NCBI RefSeq assembly: GCF_040372805.1
Contig: NZ_BAABWJ010000007.1
Coordinates: 62,001-126,000, forward strand
Direction: 5' to 3'
Length of the DNA: 64,000 nt
Source: Pseudoteredinibacter isoporae_A
Lineage (GTDB): Bacteria; Pseudomonadota; Gammaproteobacteria; Pseudomonadales; Cellvibrionaceae
The position numbers and the translations under genes were made by a program. Below, piece after piece: positions 43,833-51,464 of the stretch. Position 1 is the first letter of the stretch. Each line of letters begins with the position of its first letter. The notes beneath the pieces were generated by a model that had not been told where the DNA came from, ran no database searches, and worked only from the letters and a program-made list of their open reading frames with translations.

Positions 43833-44836
43833 GTAGCTCCAGACGACGTAATCGGCAAGGTGAAGACTTTAATGTTTCGTTTCTGGACGTTATATGCTGT
43901 GGCTTTGGCGCCATCGTTCTTCTGTTGATGATCACAAAAACCTCGTTACCCGGCGCACTGGAAATCAGCGAAGTGCAGCAACAGGGACAACTGAAGAGAC
44001 TGCAAGAGGAACTGTTTGAAATCCGCGGTGAAACCCGTGTATTAAATCGTGAACTGAATGCCAAAACAGAACAACTGGACGAAGAAACCTTGCGCCTGGC
44101 CATTTTAAAATCCCGGCGGCAAAAGCTGGAAAGCGAGTTAGTTGAACTGGCTAAGGCATCCGCTGCAGACGATAAAATTCGCGCTCGCCTGGAATTGGCC
44201 CGACAGGATCTCAATGAAGAAATGGAACGTCTACTGGGACGCGACCATCAATCCAAAAACAGTTTAGTCGGCGGTATCCCCGTCGACAGTGAATACATTA
44301 TTTTCATCATCGACACCTCAGGCAGTATGTATAACTACGCGTGGCCTCGCGTAATGGATGAGCTGATTGCCACCTTGAATGTGTATCCCGAGGTAAAAGG
44401 CATTCAGGTCATGAACGATATGGGCAACTATATGTTCAGCAGTTATCGGGGGCAGTGGATTCCCGATTCCCCTTCGCGCCGTAAAGCCATCATTAAACGA
44501 CTGCGCAGTTGGAATCCGTTCAGTAACTCCAGCCCGGTGGAGGGCATTCAGAACGCCATTCGTCGCTATTATGCCCAAGACAAAAAAATCAGCCTGTATG
44601 TTTTTGGCGATGATTTTTCCGGAGGTTCAATTCGTCGGGTACTGAAAACCGTTGAACGACTGAACGCGGGTGACAGTAAAGGCGAACGACGTGTGCGTAT
44701 TCACGCGGTAGGCTTCCCGGTCCTGTTCAGCCTGGCCCCCGGCGAACAAGCCAGTGCCTATCGCTTCGCCGCTCTGATGCGCGCGCTCAGCTATGAAAAT
44801 GGCGGCACCTTTGTGGGCCTCAACGACTACCGATAG
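43829..44836 (+). CDS. VWA protein with ExbD/TolR-like membrane helix (second copy)
   Basis: 335 residues with the same plan as the previous gene: NVSFLDVICCGFGAIVLLLM (Asp20, helix about 21-36), coiled coil (about 45-140), VWA domain (about 150-330) with DTSGS at 162-166. Sequence identity to the first copy is concentrated in the membrane segment, so the two probably bind the same channel as a heteromer. The ATGA overlap implies coupled, similar amounts. The Thr of the MIDAS is less clear than in the first copy. Confidence 0.8.
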   Translation: MSSSRRRNRQGEDFNVSFLDVICCGFGAIVLLLMITKTSLPGALEISEVQQQGQLKRLQEELFEIRGETRVLNRELNAKTEQLDEETLRLAILKSRRQKLESELVELAKASAADDKIRARLELARQDLNEEMERLLGRDHQSKNSLVGGIPVDSEYIIFIIDTSGSMYNYAWPRVMDELIATLNVYPEVKGIQVMNDMGNYMFSSYRGQWIPDSPSRRKAIIKRLRSWNPFSNSSPVEGIQNAIRRYYAQDKKISLYVFGDDFSGGSIRRVLKTVERLNAGDSKGERRVRIHAVGFPVLFSLAPGEQASAYRFAALMRALSYENGGTFVGLNDYR

Positions 44837-44957
44837 GGCTTGTAACAAAATCGAAACAAGATTCAAAATAACAAGAACAAAGCCGGACAAGAAAAATGAA
44901 TTGTGCTATTAATAGGGGAAAGGAAGGGTATCTCTATCTGGTGGAGCAGAGTGATTC

Positions 44958-45647
44958 ATGAAGTCCAATAGTGCCGTACCCATACTGTGCCTTCTTAGCC
45001 TTGCGCTAACGGCCTGTAACAGCCAATTGACCGTCAAGGGGCAGTTCCCTAGCCCCCTGTCTAGTCCTATGCCTCTGCATGCTGCAGCTCATTACAGCCC
45101 GGAGTTGCTAGCGCACAACTATACGGAAAGCAGTGACGATCGTGACAAGTGGAGCATTCAAACCGGCTCCGCGCAGCAGGCCTTCTTTGACACCCTGTTA
45201 CCCGCCCTCTTTCAGCAATGGGCAGGACAAAGCCCGGACCCCGAATCGGAATCCTTCCAGCTTCCCGGTGTCGATATTGTTATCAAACCGAATCTAAGTG
45301 ATTTTCAATACAGCCTGCCAAGAGAATCCCGCAGCAAAATTTTTGAAGTTTGGATGAAATACAATATGCAGCTGTATCAAGGTGACGGCCAGCTGCTTGC
45401 CGATTGGTTTGTTACTGCCTATGGCAAAACTCCTTCCGGATTCATGCAATCCGACGAGGATGCCATGAACGAAGCCATTGTGGTCGCTCTGCGCGATCTG
45501 GGCGCCAATCTCACCCTGAATTTTGCGCGCGTTCCCGAATTACGGGATTGGATGGAAAGACGCAATGGTCAAGATGGCCACTCCGCTCCACAAGCCGCGG
45601 AGGAAGACCGACTCAAAACAAAGGAGGCAAATCATGAAGACTCCTGA
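44958..45647 (+). CDS. Unrecognised lipoprotein, 229 aa
   Basis: Lipobox LTAC (Cys20). The mature part has QAFFDTLLPALFQQW and VDIVIKPNLSDFQYSLP, and ends in a hydrophilic tail rich in Glu, Asp and Lys. It resembles small outer-membrane assembly lipoproteins only in general shape. A 121-bp gap separates it from the VWA gene, so a new promoter may begin here. It overlaps the next lipoprotein gene by 14 bp. Confidence 0.65.
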   Translation: MKSNSAVPILCLLSLALTACNSQLTVKGQFPSPLSSPMPLHAAAHYSPELLAHNYTESSDDRDKWSIQTGSAQQAFFDTLLPALFQQWAGQSPDPESESFQLPGVDIVIKPNLSDFQYSLPRESRSKIFEVWMKYNMQLYQGDGQLLADWFVTAYGKTPSGFMQSDEDAMNEAIVVALRDLGANLTLNFARVPELRDWMERRNGQDGHSAPQAAEEDRLKTKEANHEDS

Positions 45648-46311
45648 ATACCTGATCGCTCTCTTGTCGCTAGCGTCTTTGGGCGCCTGCACTTCCGTTA
45701 CGATAGATGAATACCAGAATGCCAGCACCGAACTCGGCAGTAATGATCGCATCGTCGTTCTGGGCAGGCGTCATTCCGCAGAGTACGAAACCGAACCAGA
45801 TTTGATCAGTTGCGTTGCCAAAACGATCTCCTCGAATAGCAGCGGCGTGTCGGTTATTCCGGAAAAACAATTCGTTGATGAACTCTATCCTTGGTTTGAA
45901 CCCCGCATGGCTCCCATGCAACCTAAACGCCTGGCTGCATTAATTAAAGAGCCCAAACTCAAACAAAAAATCGATGAATTTAATCTTCGCTATCTGGTGT
46001 GGATTGATGGCAATACCCAGACCACCAATTCTGCCGGCTCCGTCGGTTGTGCCATTGGCCCCGGTGGTGGTGGGTGCTTTGGTTTTGGCAGTTGGGACGA
46101 GAAGTCCGACTACGAGGCATCGGTTTGGGACTATCAAAAACAGAGTTTGGTTGCCAAAGTTAGCGCCGATGCCAAAGGGACCAGTTACATGCCAGCACTC
46201 GTCGTACCGATTCCTTTGTTGGCTCGTGTCCAAAGCAACGCCTGCAAAGGTTTGGGTTCACAACTGCGAGATATTTTTGTGTCAGATCCATCCGGCGGCG
46301 CACAGGAGTAA
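45634..46311 (+). CDS. Unrecognised lipoprotein with Gly-rich loop, 225 aa
   Basis: The start at ATG 45634 is set by AAGGAGG six bases upstream, inside the end of the previous gene. Lipobox LGAC (Cys19). The middle has RYLVWIDGNTQTTN, then the unusual loop CAIGPGGGGCFGFGSW with two cysteines, then YEASVWDYQKQSLVAKVS. This pattern suggests a cell-envelope stress or curli-accessory-like lipoprotein, but no firm family can be named. Confidence 0.65.
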   Translation: MKTPEYLIALLSLASLGACTSVTIDEYQNASTELGSNDRIVVLGRRHSAEYETEPDLISCVAKTISSNSSGVSVIPEKQFVDELYPWFEPRMAPMQPKRLAALIKEPKLKQKIDEFNLRYLVWIDGNTQTTNSAGSVGCAIGPGGGGCFGFGSWDEKSDYEASVWDYQKQSLVAKVSADAKGTSYMPALVVPIPLLARVQSNACKGLGSQLRDIFVSDPSGGAQE

Positions 46312-46316
46312 AACCG

Positions 46317-47801
46317 ATGCCTAACACCACTTACCAAACCCTCGGTCTTGCCCTGACCATTAGCTGTGGACTCATGCTCCTTTCATCCTGCTCGGTTAAC
46401 CCGGCCACAGGCTCAGCCGATGTCGTGTTCAGTTCGGAAGCCGGTGAAATTAAAAAAGGCCGCGAGGCACACGAAAAAATTCTCGAATCTACGCCTCTGT
46501 ATCAAGACGAAAAACTCAATGCCTATGTCAAGCGCATCGGCCAGAAAGTCGCTGCTGTCAGTGATCGTCCGGATCTTGACTACCAGTTCTTTATTGTCGA
46601 CAGCCCCCAGGTAAACGCCTTTGCATTGCCCGGGGGGTATATTTACATCAACCGTGGACTGATCGCCTTTTTGGAAAACGAAGCGCAACTTGCAGCGATT
46701 CTCGGCCACGAAATCGCCCATGTCACAGCGCGCCACGCGGTACGGCAGGAAAGCGCTAAGGCGGGCGCGAAAACCCTGTCTATTGTATCGGCCATTCTCA
46801 CGGGCAGCGCCGAAGTCGGGGAAGCTACCGGCCTTTATGCAACCGCCGCCGTCAGTGGGTATGGTCGGGATATGGAACTCGAAGCCGATGGTTTTGGGGC
46901 CAAATACCTCCGCGCCGCCGGTTACCCGCCCAAGGCCATGTTTGAAGTCATTGGCATTCTGAAAGACCACGAGGTCTACCAAAAGCGACAGGCTCGAGCT
47001 TCGGGACGTAAAGCGGTGTCTTATCACGGAGTTTTCTCAACGCACCCGCGCAGCGACAAACGATTACAGAAACTGATCAATACGGCGGATGCCAATGACG
47101 GAGAACGCCACACCAAAGCATTCCGCACAGCCATCAACGGTATGGTCTTCGGAAACAATGCCGAAGCGACCGCAGGCAGTACTCCTCACACCGGTGGAGA
47201 ACAGGAAGGCAACAAACAGGAACAGCGTTATCGTCACAACAGCCTGGGCTTTAGCTTTGCCTATCCCGATGGCTGGTCAGTGCAGCAACAAAGCAGGCAA
47301 ATCGACGTTAAAGACGCCAATGGCGTAAGCCAAGTCAGCATCGGCCTGCAACGCAATAAAGGGCAGGACATCGAACCCTGGCTGCGTCAGCACTTCAACG
47401 TCAAGTTACTGCGTCAATCCGAACCCCTGTATTTAAAAGGCCTGTCTGGCCATAGTGGCATTATCGATGAGAGTTCAAAAGGACAACAGCGCATCGCTGC
47501 CATTGGACGGGGCAATCTGGTCTACACTCTCAGCAGCCGCTGGCACGCCCCCAAACTGAGCCCAGAGCAAGACAAAGCGGTTATGGACATCATCACCAGC
47601 TTTCGCCCAGAACGCCGCCAGAGAGCCAGTCAACCTAATAAAACACTGCATTTTGTTAAGGCCAACAGTCGAACCCGCTTTGACGACCTGGCTCGTCAAG
47701 CTCGCCTGGGGCGCAACGGTGCTGACCTCCTGAGGATTATCAATGGCTACTACCCCGCCGGCGAACCTCGCCCGGGTGAGGTTATAAAAATTATTCAGTA
47801 A
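46317..47801 (+). CDS. M48-family metalloprotease lipoprotein
   Basis: 494 residues. Lipobox LSSC (Cys25). The zinc motif HEIAH is at 131-135, preceded by NAFALPGGYIYINRGLI; the third ligand is in MELEADGFGAKYL. Similar to BepA/LoiP/YcaL proteases, which act on outer-membrane proteins and LPS assembly. A C-terminal extension (about 300-494) has a beta domain and ends in a LysM-like or TmcB-like RPGEVIKII tail. It lies six bases after the previous lipoprotein. Confidence 0.87.
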   Translation: MPNTTYQTLGLALTISCGLMLLSSCSVNPATGSADVVFSSEAGEIKKGREAHEKILESTPLYQDEKLNAYVKRIGQKVAAVSDRPDLDYQFFIVDSPQVNAFALPGGYIYINRGLIAFLENEAQLAAILGHEIAHVTARHAVRQESAKAGAKTLSIVSAILTGSAEVGEATGLYATAAVSGYGRDMELEADGFGAKYLRAAGYPPKAMFEVIGILKDHEVYQKRQARASGRKAVSYHGVFSTHPRSDKRLQKLINTADANDGERHTKAFRTAINGMVFGNNAEATAGSTPHTGGEQEGNKQEQRYRHNSLGFSFAYPDGWSVQQQSRQIDVKDANGVSQVSIGLQRNKGQDIEPWLRQHFNVKLLRQSEPLYLKGLSGHSGIIDESSKGQQRIAAIGRGNLVYTLSSRWHAPKLSPEQDKAVMDIITSFRPERRQRASQPNKTLHFVKANSRTRFDDLARQARLGRNGADLLRIINGYYPAGEPRPGEVIKIIQ

Positions 47802-47839
47802 CGGCATACCACGCGCCGTAAACACTGCCTGTGGAAAAG

Positions 47840-47865
47840 GGCGCAAATTGTAAAACTTTTGCGCC
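47840..47865 (+). terminator. Weak hairpin after the M48 gene
   Basis: An 8-bp stem (GGCGCAAA and complement) with a 10-base loop, not followed by a T run. It could end the envelope gene run, but it is not a convincing intrinsic terminator. Confidence 0.3.
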
Positions 47866-47997
47866 TCATCACGCTGGCATCAAACAAGCGTTTGAATTTA
47901 TACTGGACGCCACACTCCCCAAGGCCAGACTAACGTGCGAGACTCGCCCTGACCTGGGACCAACAAGCCTTGCGAACACAATAAAATGGAGCACCCC

Positions 47998-49626
47998 ATG
48001 CAAAGCACGATGATGAATATGCCCCTGAACATTACCTCGGTGATGAACTTTGCGGATAAGGTTTATCCCAATGTTGAGGTCGTGTCAGTAACGGCAGATA
48101 ACCCCCGCCACCGCTACACCTACAAAGACGCTTTTGCACGGGTGCGAAAGCTGGCCAATGCCCTGGCCAAACTCGGCGCCAAAGAAGGCGATGTGATTGG
48201 CACTCTGGCCTGGAACGATTACCGTCACCTGGAGCTGTACTACGCCATTTCCTGCTCAGGCATGGTGTGTCATACCGTTAACCCTCGTTTGTTTGATGAA
48301 CAGATCGACTACATCATCAACCACGCCGAGGACCAGTGGGTCTTTATCGATGTCGCCTTTGTCGGGACTATGGAACGCCTTCAAGATCAGCTGCCCCAAG
48401 TCAAGGGCTACGTCATCCTGACCGACGACGCTCATATGCCGGAAACCAGCCTTAACAATGTTCACTGCTACGAAACATTGCTGGACGGCGAATCAGAGCA
48501 GTTCGATTGGCCCGAACTTGATGAAAACTCAGCGTCTGCAATTTGCTATACCTCAGGCACAACCGGCAATCCCAAAGGGGTGGTTTACAGCCATCGCTCT
48601 ACCATTCTGCATTGCTACGCCAGCTCACTGCCCGACGCCTTTGGCTTATCACGCAATGACATCACCATGCCCATCGTGCCAATGTTCCATGTGAACGGCT
48701 GGGGTCTGGTTTATTCCGCGCCAATGAGCGGCGTAAAACTTGTTATGCCAGGCCCCAAAATGGGTGACGGTGAAACACTCTGCGAGCTGATCAATTCTGA
48801 GAAAATCACTTGTTCAGCAGGCGTCCCCACAGTTTGGCTGGCGCTGCTGCAGTATCTGGAAAAGAGCGGCAAAACTGTTGATACCCTGAATCGTGTCACC
48901 GTCGGCGGTTCAGCCTGTCCACTGTCCATTTTTGATGCCTTCCGCGACCACTACAATGTCACCGTACAACACGCTTGGGGCATGACCGAAATGAGTCCAT
49001 TGGGTACGTACAATCGCGTGGCCGATGATGCCCATGACACCATGAGCAAAGAGGAGTTTGATACCCATCGCCTGCGTCAGGGGCGTCCAATCTGTGGCGT
49101 TGATCTGCGTATCGTCGATGCAGATGGTAAGGAACTGCCCTGGGATGGAGAATCCTCAGGTGCCGTACAGGTACGTGGCCCGTTTATTACCGAGCGCTAT
49201 CACAAGCTGGATACCGGCGGTGCGGAAGACGGTTGGTTTGAAACCGGCGATGTGGCCTTCATGGATCAGGATTCCTTAATGCAAATCACCGACCGTACCA
49301 AGGACGTCATCAAGTCGGGGGGTGAATGGATCTCCTCAATTGAATTGGAAAACTGTGCCGTCGACCACCCGAAAATCGCGGAAGCTGCGGTCATTGGTGT
49401 TTCTCACCCCAAGTGGACCGAGCGTCCTTTGCTGATCGCGATTGTGAAAGAAGGCGAAGAGATCAGCAAGGAAGAAATGCTGGATTGGTTCGAAGGCAAG
49501 GTCGCCAAGTGGTGGATTCCAGCCGATTGTGTATTTGTCGATGACTTGCCTCACACCGCAACCGGCAAGCTTAGCAAAAAAGATTTGCGCGACGACTACC
49601 AGGACTTCCAATGGAGTGATCTCTAA
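47998..49626 (+). CDS. AMP-binding fatty acyl-CoA ligase, AlkK-like
   Basis: 542 residues from ATG 47998, with GGAG at 47988-47991; the in-frame ATG at 47986 overlaps that site. The AMP signature is YTSGTTGNPKGVVYSHR; HAWGMTEMSP, FETGDVAF and the C-terminal lysine in TGKLSKKDLRDDY are present. The N-terminus and the VNPRLFDEQIDYI block match medium/long-chain AlkK-type acyl-CoA synthetases. It activates fatty acids such as alkane oxidation products. No alkB-type gene is in this window. Confidence 0.88.
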   Translation: MQSTMMNMPLNITSVMNFADKVYPNVEVVSVTADNPRHRYTYKDAFARVRKLANALAKLGAKEGDVIGTLAWNDYRHLELYYAISCSGMVCHTVNPRLFDEQIDYIINHAEDQWVFIDVAFVGTMERLQDQLPQVKGYVILTDDAHMPETSLNNVHCYETLLDGESEQFDWPELDENSASAICYTSGTTGNPKGVVYSHRSTILHCYASSLPDAFGLSRNDITMPIVPMFHVNGWGLVYSAPMSGVKLVMPGPKMGDGETLCELINSEKITCSAGVPTVWLALLQYLEKSGKTVDTLNRVTVGGSACPLSIFDAFRDHYNVTVQHAWGMTEMSPLGTYNRVADDAHDTMSKEEFDTHRLRQGRPICGVDLRIVDADGKELPWDGESSGAVQVRGPFITERYHKLDTGGAEDGWFETGDVAFMDQDSLMQITDRTKDVIKSGGEWISSIELENCAVDHPKIAEAAVIGVSHPKWTERPLLIAIVKEGEEISKEEMLDWFEGKVAKWWIPADCVFVDDLPHTATGKLSKKDLRDDYQDFQWSDL

Positions 49627-49644
49627 ACACCCAAACCCCACGAT

Positions 49645-49672
49645 AAAAACGGGCCCACGTGGCCCGTTTTTT
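49645..49672 (+). terminator. Terminator after the acyl-CoA ligase gene
   Basis: An 11-bp perfect stem (AAAAACGGGCC and its complement) with loop CACGT and a run of T. A strong rho-independent terminator, 18 bases after the stop codon. Confidence 0.9.
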
Positions 49673-49760
49673 ATTGCGGCTCTATGTGCATGTCAAAGAG
49701 AAATGTGCACACAGATTGAAAAAAATATCAGTTCGTTTACATTGGCTAAAAGCTGAACAG

Positions 49761-50039
49761 ATGCGAGGCAGGCCTTTGGCCCAGACGGAGATACAGTGGC
49801 ATAAGTTTCGAGTGATCGGAGTGATTGAGCAAGGCCAGAGCCTGCCCAATGCCAGACACATACGGCAGAGCGACTCACGTTGGTACGCTCTGTATTCTCT
49901 CGACCTCGAACCCAACATTCAGCTAAAAGTACCCGCCCAGCTGATCGAAACCAGCGCGCGTCGCGAAGGCGCCATAGTCGAAGCCGCCTACGATAAAGGT
50001 CAACTACGCGGACGCTTTATGTTGCCGGTGGGAAATTAA
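49761..50039 (+). CDS. Small hypothetical protein, start uncertain
   Basis: About 92 residues from ATG 49761. The open frame extends upstream to a GTG inside the terminator at 49659, which is an unlikely start, and a TTG at 49716 is also possible; none has a clear ribosome binding site. The protein is soluble and mixed alpha/beta with WHKFRVIGVIEQG and SRWYALYSLDLEP. No family recognised. It overlaps the convergent monooxygenase gene by four bases at the stops. Confidence 0.4.
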   Translation: MRGRPLAQTEIQWHKFRVIGVIEQGQSLPNARHIRQSDSRWYALYSLDLEPNIQLKVPAQLIETSARREGAIVEAAYDKGQLRGRFMLPVGN

Positions 50040-51241
50040 GCCCAATTCCCGGCAACGTCGACCTGATTCGGTTCCATAAACCAGGGATAGTAGTCTCGCG
50101 GGTCATCAAAGCCATTCACAAATCGTTGCGCAAGCACACTATCCTCGCCACACGCGGCCAGAACTTGAACCATTTTTTCCGTCGGCGGTAACAGCAAGGC
50201 GTTGGTCCACGACACCACCCACTGGGCGTAGCTCCAATATTTGTCGAAGGTTTTCAACATCCACTGTTCATCAAAGGCTTGCTCACCTTGGGCGAGTATA
50301 CTGGCGAGATGAATGGCAGCGCATTTGCTGGCATTGTTGGAACCCTGCCCGGTGATTGGATCGTTCAGACACACCGTATCCGCAATGCCATAGGCGATAC
50401 CCCCGGAAGGCAAACGGCCTATCGGGTGTCGAATGGTTGGCGGAAAACGTCCAGCAAGAATACCGTTATCGTCTGTCAGTTCGATGTCTCTGATGCGATC
50501 CATATCCTGGGGTACAAATTCCGCAATGATTGCTTTACTGACCTGCAGATGTTGATCCGGGGAATCCACTCCCTGCCAACAATCCATAGGCCCTCCAGGC
50601 ACGCCCTCAAAGACCATAATGTCGCAGGGCCCGGAGGTGCTTAGAGCGGGGAAAGAAAAGTACTCGCCGACACCGGGAATTAAATTGAAGTCCACCGCCG
50701 AAAAGTCTTCACGAGGCTTCATGCCTTTCACATAGGTCAAACCCAGTGCTCGCATTGGCTTGTCGAAACTCGAACGAAGGGCATCGCGTTCGAACATTTT
50801 TCCAATATCGCCTTTGCCGGACGCGACCAACAGCAGATCGCATTCTTTTGATAAGCGGTCGAGATCAGACACATCAACATCTTGAATGAGCAAGTCGCCA
50901 CCTTGCTCCACAAAGGCGTTCATCCAAACGGGCATCTTAACGCGCTGATCCACAGATTGCGCCGGCTTATCCAGACGATGCTGCCAGGCGATCGGAGTAT
51001 CTTTGATTTTGAAACCGATGCCTTCAACCCAAGGGCAATCCTCATCAAAGTAGTTTAAGTGCAAATCCCGTTCGTTCTGCAACGCCATATCAAACATACA
51101 TTGACTGGATAAAATCCGCCCCTGAGCAACTTCTTCAGCGGTTTTATTGGTAACTAGCTTAACTTCGTAACCTTTTTGCAAAAGACCTATTCCCAACTGC
51201 AAACCGCTTTGCCCGGCGCCAATGATCGTTATTTTTCTCAT
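50036..51241 (-). CDS. StyA-type FAD-dependent styrene/indole monooxygenase
   Basis: 401 residues from ATG 51241 (GAGGAA six bases upstream; a GTG at 51244 is less well placed). FAD Rossmann loop GAGQSGLQLG lies near the N-terminus. The layout follows StyA: RILSSQCMFDMALQNERDL, LLLVASGKGDIGKMFERD, DPITGQGSNNASKCAA near the isoalloxazine, and a C-terminal helix ending in the WFMEPNQV region. It needs reduced FAD from a separate reductase, probably the fused reductase at 56129. It probably epoxidises an aromatic alkene or indole-like compound. Confidence 0.82.
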   Translation of the reverse strand: MRKITIIGAGQSGLQLGIGLLQKGYEVKLVTNKTAEEVAQGRILSSQCMFDMALQNERDLHLNYFDEDCPWVEGIGFKIKDTPIAWQHRLDKPAQSVDQRVKMPVWMNAFVEQGGDLLIQDVDVSDLDRLSKECDLLLVASGKGDIGKMFERDALRSSFDKPMRALGLTYVKGMKPREDFSAVDFNLIPGVGEYFSFPALSTSGPCDIMVFEGVPGGPMDCWQGVDSPDQHLQVSKAIIAEFVPQDMDRIRDIELTDDNGILAGRFPPTIRHPIGRLPSGGIAYGIADTVCLNDPITGQGSNNASKCAAIHLASILAQGEQAFDEQWMLKTFDKYWSYAQWVVSWTNALLLPPTEKMVQVLAACGEDSVLAQRFVNGFDDPRDYYPWFMEPNQVDVAGNWA

Positions 51242-51464
51242 CACTATTTCCTCGCTTATTCAACGCTGAGCAATATTCAAAAGCCCAGTGGCCATTCATG
51301 TTTTTATTTAACGTGGCCCAAGTTCGGAAAACTATGCGCCCCGCGCAGGGCTTGTACATACCGCGCATAAATCCCGAAGCCAGAGCAAATAGCGGTTCTG
51401 GATTCCTTCATCGACAGGTATGTTAGAAGCTTCAAAATAACCACAGCGAGTGAGGAAATGTTCT

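Noticed and set aside
41925..44836. Possible anti-phage system of the Zorya type (ZorA/ZorB-like motor)
   Set aside because: Zorya needs a ZorA with a long cytoplasmic tail, an OmpA-type ZorB and cytoplasmic nuclease or helicase effectors. Here all neighbours are envelope proteins and no nuclease or helicase is present.
41925..44836. Tol-Pal or ExbBD-TonB locus
   Set aside because: A channel subunit is present, but TolR/ExbD, TolA, TolB and Pal are missing; the VWA proteins have a different periplasmic domain.
47831..48013. 60-codon frame before the acyl-CoA ligase
   Set aside because: It overlaps the ligase start region, begins at a hairpin and has no ribosome binding site of its own.
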